In this document: positions 24,998 through 46,200 of the stretch, piece by piece | Position numbering within the stretch: the stretch's first letter is position 1 | Layout: each line of letters opens with the position of its first letter | Assembly (NCBI RefSeq): GCF_029227915.1 | Contig: NC_079877.1 | Coordinates: 30,715,851 to 30,779,850 of the forward strand | Direction of reading: 5' to 3' | DNA length: 64,000 nt | Origin: Hydractinia symbiolongicarpus | Taxonomy: Eukaryota > Cnidaria > Hydrozoa > Anthoathecata > Hydractiniidae | The notes under the pieces: model-generated | What the model was told of the DNA's origin: nothing | Seen by the model: the letters and a program-made list of their open reading frames with translations, nothing else | Database searches by the model: none | Translations under genes and position numbers: made by a program

Positions 24998-25249
24998 ATG
25001 ATGATTTTTAAAAAAATTATACCAAACGCCATCGCCTATTATGATACCTACCGTTACTGCTGTCGCTTCTAACATAGCGCTAGAACTTGATGAGGTACTT
25101 GTTGAAGTGCTAACCTCAGGTACGTGTCTACTTTCACACTTGTTCTTTTGTAGGTTTTCCTTGTTCTTCCTATTCCATTCGGCAAGTTTCTTACCCGCGG
25201 CGACGCGGCCTTAATTTTTCGTAATAACTTGTTTCGGTTCTTCGCTCAT
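24899..25249 (-). pseudogene. Polinton small membrane protein with early in-frame stop
   Basis: Starts MSEEPKQVITKN at 25249, then TAA at the thirteenth codon, then continues GRVAAGKKLAEWNRKNKENL, a motif I know from a conserved short Polinton protein. A Ser/Thr stretch and one hydrophobic segment (AMLEATAVTVGIIIGDGV) follow. The C-terminus runs through a CAG/CAA-type triplet repeat (24968-24997) that reads Ser-Asn in the main frame and Gln in another. The early stop would leave only 12 residues. Confidence 0.6.
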
Positions 25250-25323
25250 TTATCTAAGATTCCCATTTTCCTCTTCTTCTTCGTTTTCATTTTTTTTTGA
25301 TTGGACAGAACTTCAACATGATT

Positions 25324-25732
25324 CTAAAAAAATTTACCAAAGGTAACATGAAACAGAATACCGAGGTCTGTCATGGATTCCCTTATTATAGGATCGTTAT
25401 CGATATCTTCCCGAAATTTTTGAACAGAGTCTATTGAAATCAGTTTGCTTATAGCAGTTGAATATAAATTTACTACATGCGTCGATAATGCCTGGCCTAT
25501 TCTTTCCCTTTATCCTGAATTTCTCGTTGAATATATTCGGTATGTGCCTTTTCGATCGTACATCTGACGCCTTCTCTACAAAGCCTTCAATACATTTCTT
25601 CTGTAAAAAATGTGCTTTACCTTCCCTGATTGCATCTTTCAAGACTTGGCGCTTATCGATAGGTTTTTCCGGCTGTTGTAAGGCTTCTGCAGGAGTATCA
25701 ACAACATCGAATATATTTGCAAGCTCGGTCAT
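25324..25732 (-). pseudogene. Conserved Polinton protein of unknown function, frameshifted
   Basis: The frame from MTELANIFDVVDTPAEAL (25732) runs about 110 codons. It includes a basic linker (KRQVLKDAIREGKAHFLQKK), FVEKASDVRSKRHIP and a Cys-containing helix (IIDACSKFIFNCYKQ), then frameshifts near 25430 into ISIDSVQKFREDIDNDPII...LGILFHVTFGKFF, ending at 25324. A protein with this layout lies next to PolB in related elements. No enzymatic motif is visible. Confidence 0.55.
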
Positions 25733-25900
25733 TGTATTTATTATATATCGAAAACGTAAAAAATAGCAGTACAATCATATAAGGTAAAAGTATCGATAAT
25801 ACAGAGATATACATCTGTGTTTTATTTTTTTTAAGAATTACCAAAATTCTCTCTGGTTTTTTTATTCTTGTTTGTTGTTGTTGTTTGGAAGCCAGAGGGT

Positions 25901-27829
25901 TTAATTAAATCCAAATACAGGCACCTGATTTAACCATTCTCCCCATGTTTTTTGAACTTCATTTGGTAACATGTCAAAATCATCAGGCTTTGGATACATT
26001 TTTTCCACTTTTGCTACAATCAATTGTTCCCTGCGTTCAAGATCGTCGACAAATTGACCGATCAAGATATTTGGGTCCTTGATAAACGTAGGTTTACCAT
26101 TGAAATTATCATGAACCACAACACTGACCGCCTTTTACATTGATATATAAGTTAGGTGCTTTGTGCACTGTTCGTTCACAACTTCCAAAGCAGCCTCAAA
26201 ATCAAACACGATGTAGCCAGGTATGATGTAAATTTTTTGTTGAGAGATATTTTTGTTTGTGGTCGTTTCTCCCGTTCCCATACAGGCACCACCTTGTACC
26301 CAAGCTCTTTGTTGATGCGTTCGTTCCGTTTTGTAGCTATGTAACAACCTTCATCGTTATTTGCTCTGTTTTTATGCAGGTGCAACCGTGCCATTTACAC
26401 CCATGATATTGATATATTGTTTTAGTTGAGGGTTCATATCCATCGACCTTCCAGAGCTCCTTCCCTTGTTCACCAGATATCACACGTTCACCACCATGAC
26501 CACAGAAAGCATGATGTTTATGTAAGCCACTTTCCTCGCTCATATGTTCAATCCATCGGCAAGCTATGTAACTAAATGCTAACTTTCCACCATAAAAAAC
26601 CTTGTCTGATGTGTTGAGCTGATGTGTAAATTTTTTTCCGTTGCAAATGATTTTTGTTTTACCTCCAGTGCATGTATCATGTGTAAATACCTGCTTAGAG
26701 CCCATGCATTTCAAACCCTTGCACAAAACATCCATATTTTTTATACAAAAACAGTGGCCAACAGTATGCATTCCAAGGTCGATTGCATCTAATCCTTGTC
26801 GTTGTTGGTTTTGACCATATATCAACCTCCATGGTGCCTTTTCTGAGCTTGTTTTGGGCTCATAAATCCTAATGTTGATATTGAATTTTCTAGAAATGCC
26901 TTCAATATCTACTAACCTCCTTGCACGTCTTTTTCTTTAAGCTTGTCATTTTCATAGTGCTCCCTAGCAAGTTTCAATCTATCTTTTATAAGTCGCTTCT
27001 GTAACCTAGGTAGTGTAGTGCGAGACATCTCTTCATGCATAGGATGTCGGTGCATTCATCTTCTCCATCGATTGCGTAAATACATCAATTTTTTCTTAAA
27101 CAATCTGGTAAAGGACCGCATCTTAACAGGGGGTCGTTCGTTGAAATTATCTTAATCTGAATGTGAATAAAAACAACCTTTAAACTGTAGGAGATGGTTT
27201 CCTCTGGTAGAAGGCAGGCATTTCCCCAAAACTCATAGTCATCCAGGTCTAGCCGCTGCGTCTCGCATCCGTCAATAAAAGCTTCAAACTACTTGATGGT
27301 TGACAGCGACTTCGAGCCCTTGGTCTTATAATGAGTCGCCGTTTCTCCTCCTTTGTGGATGATGCATTCAAAACTATAAACTACATTGGTTCTCATGTTA
27401 ATGTATTGTGTAATTTTTCCCATAATTGGCTCTGTCAGCTGTTCGTTTAAATTGCTGTTAATTGTCCAAGTTTTGACCCGAGTTCCATCTTCCAACATCT
27501 TTATGTCGTGTGCGTCAAATATGCATTTGATGTCTCCGAGACCTTCTTCTGTGTTTGTGGTCTTTTCTTTCCAAAATAGATGCTTGATGTCTTCAACTCC
27601 AGTGTAGTTTTCTTAGTTGTCTTCGATATCATGATAGTCCTCCTGTGCTTCAGCTTTGATTGCATCATGTAGTTAGGTCGTTTTCTTATTTCGTCCTTTA
27701 TTTGCCGCAGCAGTCGCTAACGGTATCCCGCACACTCTGCAACCGAGCGGTAGGAGCATTGGTAGTGGATGCTACTGGTGCTGATACAGCATTGTATATT
27801 GCGCTGATTGCATTTCTAAAAAAACTCAT
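25901..27829 (-). pseudogene. Protein-primed family B DNA polymerase (PolB), N-terminal half only, broken
   Basis: Starts at MSFFRNAISAIYNAV (27829). Fragments in order: IKMLEDGTRVKTWTI (27498), DYEFWGNACLLPEETISY (near 27220), a Cys/His region (CKGLKCMGSKQVFTHD, CTGGKTKIIC), HHAFCGHGGERVI, and VDGYEPSTKTIYQYHGCKWH-GCTC (26337-26825), an endonuclease-like block typical of Polinton PolB. Then comes the exonuclease I motif IVFDFEA (26135-26347), and finally WLNQVPVFGFN followed directly by a stop at 25901. In intact relatives this point leads into the Exo II region and then the polymerase palm (YxDTDS). Both are absent; the next gene begins within 170 bp. At least four frameshifts or stops occur upstream as well. 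Confidence 0.88.
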
Positions 27830-27848
27830 TTTGTCCTTTTATTATATA

Positions 27849-28116
<268 letters not shown>

Positions 28117-28203
28117 ATTTTTTTATCAATATTTTTTTTTTAAATGGACAGAAATTGAGACAGTTTGAATAATGTTTTTTTCCCTGATTCAATTTGTGCA
28201 TGT

Positions 28204-28389
28204 TGACGTCATTTTTGGATGACGTCGGATTTATCGGATTTTCCGAATTTAGTTGGTGCATGTGCAGATGGGGTGTAGGGAGAGAGAGAGAGAGAGAACC
28301 GAGTGATCTGCTTGGTTAGGGGGATGGGGGGGGGGGGTCTGGGAGGTATAAATTCTAGGAGTGTAAATTCAGTGGATAACTTTTTTTTC
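28204..28389 (-). repeat. Right terminal inverted repeat of the Polinton
   Basis: This is the inverted partner of 16373-16548. It contains TGACGTCATTTTTGGATGACGTC at its inner end and has expanded GA (28278-28297) and G (28327-28337) runs relative to the left copy, which explains much of the length difference. The outer end is GTGGATAACTTTTTTTTC. Confidence 0.9.
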
Positions 28390-30220
28390 TGGAGGGGTTC
28401 CTATTAAATTTGATTTGTGTATGAGCTCGTCTCTAACACATTTTTGCACAAAAAACATTTTTCTAAACCTATTACTGACACTGTTAAAAAAATAGGATTA
28501 TCATAGTTTTTCCGTTTCTTGGTCAATTATCTATTAATACTAGATTAAACTTAGGAAAGATATTGCACAGAGTTGATTAACTGCTGTAAACTAGATGTCA
28601 AAACCCTTTTGTAGATTATCATTTCTTTTAAGATTTAAGGATGAAATTCTATTTTTAAATATACATTTTTGTGCAGTAGCTGTAACGCTACATATTATGG
28701 AGGAACACCACGCCACCTGAAGGTAAAAGCCGGTGAACACATTAATCGTTCCGCTTTTACGGGATCACTTACGCGCTTGTAAAAATCGACAATTATCGTT
28801 CGATGATTTCACTATTTCGAGTTCCATGAATAAGAATGCATACGATGATGCTAAGGGTCATTGATACAAACACTTGCGTGCGTACCAGTTTTAACAAGTT
28901 TTATTTTTATTTCTCCTACATAAATTGTCCACGCGTGTAAATTTTTGTTCGATACTGCGTTCTTTTAGCATGACATTTATTTGCAAAGGTTCAGACAGAG
29001 AAAATCAAACACATGCAAAAGCATATTGCTCACCCTTGGTGAATTCTTATGTGCTTTATTGTGGGTATTCTAATTACTCTCAGCCTCACCCATCCCGATT
29101 CCAAAGTTTCATTTGATTACAAAATTTTTCTTGAAAAGTTATTGTGAGAACAGAAGAATCCGTACTGTTCAAATTCCTTAAGATTTTATAGAAACCTGCT
29201 AGTCAACCCTAACATAGCCAAGAAAAGCTCCTATCATGTTTTTAGTGTGGCATCGCAATGCGCGTTTTCTGCTGCCCCGAATCGTGACACATCCGCACAA
29301 GCGACTTGGATAGAAATTTACTGATAGTTTCAGTTTCAAATACGTTTCTATAAATATTTTATAGGAAACTCGTACCCGAGATAGATAAAGCAGAGCAAAA
29401 AACAATAACGAACCAGAACTCCAAACCACAATGAACACTTCCCAAGATATTCACAGGAAAAACGACACATTTTAAGAAGGCTACCATTTTTTATATATTT
29501 GTTTAGTTTCACAATCTTTATCAATCTTATGTTTGTATAAAAGATAATTAGAACTAGCAATAGTCTTACGTTGTGAAGTGACCGAAATTATTCTTTGGTT
29601 CTATAAAGTGACCGAAAACACGTTCATCCTGTAGCAAGGCATTATAAGGCCAGGCATGTCGAATATTTAGTTCGCTACGCAAGGCATTTCGGGTAATAAA
29701 GACTAACCAATAAAAGGGGAGGTTATTGTAATAGTTACAGAACAATAAAATCGATTTCTTCTCGGCTATATTACACTGGTATACTTAAACGTCGTAAGAA
29801 AATAAACTGATGGAATCAAGGCTAGTGTGCTAGCTACATCACGAATCAGCAAACTAAAAAAACAAACAAATGGTATGTGTAAATCAGACTAAATAACGTG
29901 CATAAGTTTCCAAACGCAAATTTTGGTATGGTACAGTAAAGATTTGGTTCAAGATAAAAATGCTACATAAATGTTTCGCAACCCAATTTCTAGATAAAAA
30001 AACTACTAAAAATATTTTACAACATTTAATACTCGCGAGAATTATTTTATATATAACAAGTAAAAAAGTGACAGGGATGACAGGAACCTCAATGAAAGGA
30101 ATGACAGGAACCTCAATAAATTGAAGAACACTTTTGATTTGAAAATTGGTAAAAATATTGGCCCTGTAAAAGCGGACAGTGTTGACACCAAACTACGTCA
30201 GGTAGAACTTAAAAAGCATT
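28390..30220. other. Intergenic DNA between the Polinton and the PP2A scaffold gene
   Basis: No ORF with recognisable domains. This is downstream (3') of the minus-strand PP2A-A gene and should contain its 3' UTR and polyadenylation site, but I could not single out a signal. A short local duplication of AAGTGACCGAAA occurs near 29577 and 29606. Confidence 0.4.
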
Positions 30221-39093
<8,873 letters not shown>

Positions 39094-39233
39094 TTTTTAT
39101 GTTTGTTATAATATTCAAAACTATATAATCGTGGTTGAGATGCAAGTCAAGTTGCAAGTTTTGCTCTGTGTGTAATATTTCTCTTTGCGTAAAACTAAAA
39201 TGGAAGTGGCGAGTGTTTTGGAGTAAAATATGA

Positions 39234-39243
39234 CGCATGCGCA
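39234..39243. promoter_or_regulatory. NRF-1-like palindrome upstream of the PP2A-A gene
   Basis: CGCATGCGCA, 140 bp upstream of the PP2A-A start codon, fits the core of the NRF-1 consensus (GCGCATGCGC) common in promoters of housekeeping genes. The surrounding 100 bp is the least AT-rich part of this region. No TATA box stands out. Function is inferred from motif and position only. Confidence 0.4.
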
Positions 39244-39626
39244 GTCAATTTCTCAGTTACTCGCTTTCACTCGTCCAATGAAAAACAACGCCACCTAGGC
39301 AACCGTCATAAATCCGTGGCTTGGTGTACCATAGATAACTTAAAGAAATAAGCTTTTATACCGTTTTGAACGTTTAACCATGGATTTATTTTGTTCCAAG
39401 AAAAACATGGTCAAGAGAGCATTTGCTACTGAGCTCAAGAAACTAAATTAGCCTATTTACAACAGCAATACATGTACTTTAAGAACTACCTTTTTGTGTA
39501 AAGAAAATTCATAGATATTCAAGTATGGTAAGTTTGGAAATAAATGCACATATATATGTTTGAGCCCCTTAACTATGATATAGTAAATGTCTCAAATATT
39601 TAGTGAGCTCGCGTAACGGTCCATAT

Positions 39627-39845
39627 TATGATGATGATGATGATAATGATGTGCATATTTTACATGGCTAACCTCACAAATATTGATGGAATATATACCC
39701 TGTTTATTTTTTCCAGAAGGGACCATGGCTTAGATGGAGAGTCCTAGTGTATTTAATGCTCATTTGAGCTACCGTCAAGAGGAATCGAACCCCGGTCTCC
39801 GGCACAGAGTACGAGAGCTATAACCACTAATCTACGGCGCCACAT
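39627..39845 (-). mobile_element. tRNA-derived SINE
   Basis: On the minus strand a tRNA-like head (from about 39845 to 39770) carries an A-box-like TAGATTAGTGGTTATAGC and an exact B box GGTTCGATTCC (39781-39791). A body follows that recurs at 41322-41456 (CAAATGAGCATTAAATACACT, GGACTCTCCATCTAAGCCATGG, GTGAGGTTAGCCATGTAAAA). It ends in an ATC-type triplet tail (39630-39650). Internal pol III promoter boxes would drive transcription. Confidence 0.8.
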
Positions 39846-40089
39846 GAATAACAACCAGGTTTATGAACCATTTTTAAACAAACTAGGTGTGCTGGTAATA
39901 AATTGGTGAATCGCTCTTTATTCGCGATTTTGTTTATGTGCTTGATTTTTAACTACACATTCATTTTTAAAAATGTTTAATTAATGAATAAAAAACAAAT
40001 AGCACACAAGGATATAACGAAATAAAATAAATAAGATCTCGCTTTTTTTACGACTTGGCGGTAAGATTTAATTTACCACCGTTGCAGTT

Positions 40090-40625
40090 ATATTCATCAT
40101 CATCATTCTCGGCTTAACGTCCGTTTTCCATGCTAGCATGGGTTGGACGGGTTATATTAATGACCCTCTTCCAATCTGATCTAGACTGTGTTAGATCTAA
40201 ACTCAACTTCCTCTGTATCAAGTCTGCCCTTATAACCTCCTGCCAAGTCTTTCTCGATCCGCCTGGGCTTTGCCCCAGGAACTATCAAGTCTCTACACTT
40301 TCTTACCCAATTATCCTCCTCCATTCTTTCCAAGTGCCCCAGCCAATTCAATCTTCTTATCTGGATAACATCTTTAATTCTACGAAGACTTAGCCTGCTT
40401 CTTAGCTCATCTGAACTCTTTCTGTCTCTCAGAGTGGCGTTACACATCCACCTAACCATTCTCATATCATTCCTTTCTAAACGGTCAAGATCTTCCTGCT
40501 TCACTTCCCATGTCTCACTACCGTGCAACATAACACTTCTTACACAGGCCTCATACAACCTACCTTTTACCTCAATTGACAGGACTCTGCTAGTTAACAA
40601 AGGAAAATTCACTCGCCCATATTAA
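40090..40625 (-). mobile_element. LINE 3' fragment with C-terminal reverse-transcriptase region
   Basis: An open frame 40181-40612 encodes the C-terminal part of a non-LTR reverse transcriptase polyprotein: LYEACVRSVMLHGSETW, DLDRLERNDMRMVRWMCNA, RIKDVIQIRRLNWLGHLERM. The catalytic FADD motif is not included, so the copy is 5' truncated. The 3' end has CCAACCCATGCTAGCATGG and a GAT-type triplet tail (40092-40107 on plus). It is the same family as 8890-9245. Confidence 0.88.
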
Positions 40626-40705
40626 ATCACCGCCAAGGGGAATCGAATTCCGGTCCGATGAGCTACAGCGCCATACAACAACTAATTTATGGCGCCATAA
40701 AAAAG
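40626..40705 (-). mobile_element. tRNA-like SINE head joined to the LINE fragment
   Basis: On the minus strand TGGCGCTGTAGCTCATCGGA and a B-box-like ATTCGATTCC are followed by CCTTGGCGGTGATTTA. This parallels the head of the SINE at 39770-39845. It abuts the LINE fragment on the same strand with no SINE body between. Confidence 0.6.
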
Positions 40706-41321
40706 AATGTGGGGATGTACTTGCAACTTCGTGGTCTAACAACTATGGAGTGCGTTCATGCGTTAACAAAAGGATATAGATGTCAATATCTCTTCAGCAA
40801 TTTGTTAGAAGCACATAATTCTATACATTTTCTTGACCAGAGTCTTAAACTAGACACAATAAAGGCAGCAGCTAAACAAATTAAAAAAACAGTGGGTTTT
40901 TTTTGTATCGACAAGTCAATGCTGACGTCATTAAAATTTAAATGACATCATCTCCATTGCTCTCTCTAATTTCCTCACAAGCTATTGGCAGGTAGAGTGC
41001 TCAGGTGTGTATTTAAACAGGATTAAAAACCATGGAAACATGAATTTTTTTTTTGCATATTGCACATAAACAAAAATAGTTTTGAAACTATACCTAAAGG
41101 TGGTCTCCTTAGATTAGCTTTTGCTTGTGGTCGGTCTCTTGACTGCTATAGCTTGTATTGTATTATTTTTATTTTTTAACATATAATATTATATACATTT
41201 ATATATTATACACTGTACAATATATATAGCAGCAAGTAAATACTACTACTACTTGTTTTAATAAAGAAAAGCAAACAACTTAAACTGTAAAGTTGTGTAT
41301 TATCCACCATTTTTAAGTAAT

Positions 41322-41456
41322 TTTTTACATGGCTAGCCTCACAAATACAGAGAGATATACCCTGTCTATTATTTCCTTAGGAAAAGGGGAAATGGATGGC
41401 TTAGGTGGGGAGTCCTGGAGTATTCAATGCTCTTTTTTAAGCTACACAGAGATCCA
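41322..41456 (-). mobile_element. SINE body fragment
   Basis: Matches the body of the SINE at 39656-39770: TACATGGCTAGCCTCACAAA, ATATACCCTGT-TATT, ATGGCTTAG-TGG-GAGTCCT and TTCAATGCTC. The tRNA-like head is absent or unrecognisable. Confidence 0.75.
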
Positions 41457-42475
41457 ATTATTTAGACCCACAGGTAAATACTTCTTGTTGCATGGTTAAC
41501 TTGTGAGTTTTAGCCATGTATTGGCATGGCTATCAAACATGGCACATGGTAATTGCACAGCTAAAGAATCTTGTATGTATTATATCCATCCAGTAATAAA
41601 GGTGTTTCTTATTGCCACTGGATCTCTTACATCCACCTCTGATTCAACAAGGGTGCCATCAGTGTCAAAATCTGTGTCATAAGACAATTTTGGATACAAT
41701 AGTAAAAGAACAACCTTTGTTTGTTTTTTCTTCCTCATGTGCATTTACCACATGTAAATATTTTCTGAGTTTTTATTTGGATGAATGCACTGGATTGCCC
41801 AGATAGAATGTCAAGATCCTTGGATGAATTCACTTAAAAATTATTCATATAAACGACTCTGAAAACAGTTTCCCCCCTTTGACTACTACGTTTCCCGACT
41901 GAAGAAAATCTGCATCCATCTGAATTTACTATACTATTTTAATCGAAGTGAAAATTTTAACCATGCAATTGTACAGGGGCGTCAAAATCAACCATGCAAT
42001 AAATGTTTACACCTTACAAAGTGAATTGTGCAACAAGAAGGATTTTTCAGACTGTCCATGCTCCACAAAACAACTCCCTGCATTGTTACTTTTCCTGATT
42101 TTGAAATCTGATTGCCTTGGTGCTCTTGAAGATTGGCCGATATTGGGCAGTATTGCCCGTTGTCAAAAAAAATGATCACTAAAGTAGTAGTAGTAGTAAA
42201 CCAGTATGAAATGTTTAAGAAGCATTGAAAGTAATTATATATTTAACTCCTACAATGCATTTATTGATAATTTTTTTTTCATAGAATAGAAATACAACGG
42301 TGTCATTATTTTTTATTTATTTATTTATTAAAAGAATATTTGTACAGGTATAAAACTTCAGCTTCACATAAAATATACACACACAACTGTTATCAATGTT
42401 TCTCTGTCAAATTTATCAGTTAAAATAACCAGATTCAGCTGTATTCTGTCTGGATGCTTAGACTGTTAACAAATA

Positions 42476-42566
42476 CAATAATAACTGATTACCCTGGGCT
42501 GTACTGAAGGTATCGCCCTCAGTCGCGATATTTTGTGGTACAGCCTGGTGTAATCGGTTATTATTG
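42476..42566. repeat. 91-bp foldback (imperfect inverted repeat)
   Basis: The arms CAATAATAACTGATTACCC..GGCTGTAC (42476-42503) and GTACAGCC..GTAATCGGTTATTATTG (42538-42566) pair almost completely. A second nested pairing, TATCGC with GCGATA, lies in the loop. It resembles a foldback MITE or structured element. Confidence 0.7.
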
Positions 42567-43060
42567 CACTAACATCAATCGGCCCAAATAGTATGCTATC
42601 TCCCCAGTACCATTGCATGCCTGGGGTTAACCTGGGACTACGACAGCATTCATACACTGGGGCTATGTCATTCCGTGTCAAGTGGACCAAAATTTTTAAA
42701 GCCGCCCCATGCACCATCTCAGGTTTTGATAAATTTTGGTGGGGATGTTTCTACATGTAAAATGAGTTAATCCTGAAAATTTCAGCTCTGTATCTTTTCT
42801 CATTTTGAAAAAAAACCCTTTTCAAAGTTTACAAGTTTCTTGTAAAATCCCAATTCTGGGGTGCAGAACCAATTTTTAGCAGACTTTGAGCACTAGTAAC
42901 TCTTCATCAAATTGCATTAAGATTATCGGAATTAACAATCTCAAACATATCCATGAGTACAATGGAGAAAATCAAACAAGAAAGTTGGTCGGCAATATTC
43001 AAGACATAATGGCGGCCTAAAAGTGCCGAAAATTCATTTGTGCAAGAAAAATTATTCATA

Positions 43061-43090
43061 GATTATACATCTATACATAGATGTATAATC
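43061..43090. repeat. Perfect 14-bp-arm palindrome
   Basis: GATTATACATCTAT-AC-ATAGATGTATAATC is an exact inverted repeat with a 2-bp spacer, about 200 bp upstream of the first CFAP45 exon seen. Confidence 0.9.
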
Positions 43091-43288
43091 AATCACAATT
43101 TCACTCGTATTGAAAAGCCACCAAGGGGATTTAACATGGCAATCATTTCTATTAAAATGAAACCTCTTTACACATGCCTGTTACAGGATCCTGGTTTTTA
43201 ATCTCATAGTTTTTTTTTGGTGCAACCAGTCACATCTGGTACATATGTATTCTTATCTTAACAATAATCATCATAATTACATGTTTAG

Positions 43289-46200
43289 TCTGTGACCACA
43301 TCTGTGGCTTCATTTGGGTCATCTGGATCATGCAGCAGTGCTGGATCAAAAGTCCGTTCAAGAAGATATCGAACTGTTAGTAAAACATCTACAGTGGTAT
43401 GCATCCTTTGAACTTGCTGATTTAAATTTTAGTTACAATGTATTTATAACTTTTAGTTAGTAAAGTTTTCTTAATTTTTTTTGCAGGATGAAATGCTGTC
43501 TGGAGGTCGAACTAGTTCTGCTCCAAAGGAAAGAAATAGCCCAAAAATTGATATTTTTACGTCCAGATGTAACAGTAAGATAAAAGTCTTTTTTACTGTC
43601 ATACCATTGACCAAATTTTTCTAACCTCCCATAATTTTTTAAACATTTTAGTTTTTATTAATTTCTTGCATGATTGGTTTTATTTATTTCAGTGCTTGAA
43701 ATTCATTGCACATCAGACTTAGGCTAAGACTCCCATGAGTCATGGTCATGCAACTTCCTTTAACCCTATTCGGTCCGGGGTTTTTCGAACATACTATGAC
43801 CGGGGGGCGGATTCCACCCCCCCCCCCTCAATAACTTTTCATAGGATTGTTCAAATTGAATCAAACTTGGCACACTTATAGTACATCATAAAAGGAACAA
43901 AATGGCGGCAATAAATTTTTGCTTGCGTCAGCACATTTTCTGTGACGTCATCAGAAGCTTGAAAATTGTTAAAAATGCCACTATCTGCTTAAAATATAAT
44001 TACTTTTTTTCTAGAGCGAATTTTTACATTCTGTTTGAAGTTTCTGAAAGCTAAATAAATTTTTTTTAACATATCTTCCGGTTTTTACATGGATCGAATA
44101 AAAAATTGCCAAAAATTGCCCGAAAATCCGTTTTTTTCCGATTTTCGGGTAAAATCCGACAAAATCGGGAAATTGAATTAGTCACGTGTCAAAATTATTC
44201 AAAATGATTCTTCTTGATGAAACAAAGTTGTGTTGCAAGTTTCAAGTTCTAAGGATAATCCCAACAGGAGTTTTTATATTTTCCCCATTATAAGGATTTC
44301 ATAGAGATTTTAGGGCTAGTTTCAAGTAATGGCCAATATCAAAGCCTCTGAAAGGTATGGGACCTAAAAATTTAGCATGCAGGTGTCTAATAGATAAATG
44401 TTGAAACTCAGTAAGTATCATAGCCATATAAGAAAGCAATCAGGAGTTATTAAAAAAAACCGTAAGGGGGGGGGAGGGAATAGGGTTAAACTAGCTTTAA
44501 AAGTTTGGCTTGGAGCTTAAGCTTAGTTTCCAATAACCTAAATTTTGTTACACAACATCTTGCAACAGTCACAGTAACAACTTTTTTGGAAGCGCATGTA
44601 CAACAAAAACAAAACAAGAGATGTTGCACAACAATTGTTATAGAGGCCAAGTTGCAGTTCCCAGGTTATAGAGTCATTGGAAAAAATTTAAGAGGCCTGG
44701 GACGAGAAATCTAGTTAATAAAAATGACACCAAAAATTGTCCTAACATCCAAATTTCCCTTGGTGAAACAAAGTTTTATTGTAAGTTTCAAGTTCTCAGA
44801 ATAATCCGAACGAAGTTATTATATTTTTCTAATTATAAGCATTTCATGAAGATTTTTAGGGGTAATTTCGAATAATTTCCAGTATCTAGGGCTCTTAGAG
44901 ATTTAGAACCTAAAATTTTGGTGCGCAGGTGCTCAATTCATAAATATAAAGAACTCAGCAACTATCAAAGCCATGCAAATAAAGGGTTGTTAAAAAAAAC
45001 TGTCAGGGGTCAATAAGTTTATTTACCATCAGTAGCCTAAATTTAAATTAGTGAAGCCATTACAATGCGTTTATAACTTTGAGGTCAAATAACTTGGAAA
45101 CAGGGTGGTAAAATAAGTTATTTTTAATTGCAGGTAACTGGGGACAACCTGGGATTAAATTGGGTAAGTTTCCCAAACCTGGGACCCCCAATTGGTTCCA
45201 GAATGAAACTCCAATATTTCTGTAACTGTTTGTCAAAAGTACATGATTTTATACAATTTCTTAATCAGCGTTTCAAGCTTTAAAAAATAAAGATGATGTA
45301 TAAATTTCTATAAGAAAATATTTTGTGTGTTGACAGGCATAAACTCTTATGTATATAAATATACAGGTATAAGCTCTTACGTATCCTTAACCGCTTATAA
45401 ATACATTATTATGACCAGGGTTTCAAAATCTACACAGTATGGGTCACTGTTGACTTCTTCCAAATGACAAATCTTTTTTATTATGCCTATGTGAATTTTT
45501 CCTGCACACCTTATCGACTAGTTTTACAAAAAAATATCATAAAGTGAGCATTAAAAACCTCGATATCTTGAGAAAATTCCCAGCCTTGGTGTGTTAAGAG
45601 GCAGTTTTTAAAGAAGGGAGGTGTGTTTTGTTTGGAATATTTTTTTCTCCATTCCAGTTTTTTTTCACAAATTTATTTTCCTATATACTCATAGGGAATT
45701 TATCAATGTATTATAACATATAAAAATGTTTTTAAAAAAGGGGTATGTTAAGGAGGTATTTTGAATATACAGGACAACTTGTGTCAAAAAGATCTACCGT
45801 ATCCTTAATATTTACATTCTCAACCAAGTAAATCAAATATACATCCTAACAATGTGTTATCCTAAAACTGACAAAAGAGGTCTTTTTTCTTTAATAAAAA
45901 TAAAAGCATACAAGGAGTTCAATTCGAACGTTTTTCCTGTTTTCCTGTTAGTTGCAAGTGATAAAAATTATGGTGGAGAAAATTACTAATAAACAATTAT
46001 AATTATTTAAATACCTTTTGCTAAATACAATAAAGAAGAAAAAAAATCAATCAAATATTATTAACTAGAAAATGTTATTTACAGCTGTTAATAAAATATT
46101 GTAGATATTTATAAAGAAGAGAAAGAAAATAGAGAAAGTAATGAGAAAAAATGTTTAAGGAAAGGACTCAGGTCTAAAATGTTTTTTTTTATAAAAAAAC

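Larger units (their letters stand above)
40706..43288. other. Region between SINE cluster and first seen CFAP45 exon
   Basis: No coding region is supported apart from the SINE fragment and two inverted repeats listed separately. The CFAP45 promoter and its first exon with the start codon are expected here, but I could not identify them. Confidence 0.4.

Noticed and set aside
39770-39845. Functional tRNA gene
   Set aside because: It has tRNA-like A and B boxes but no clean cloverleaf with paired acceptor stem, and is joined to a body repeated at 41322; a SINE head is the better reading.
40181-40612. 143-codon ORF as a host gene
   Set aside because: Motifs are those of a LINE reverse-transcriptase tail and the family recurs at 8890-9245.
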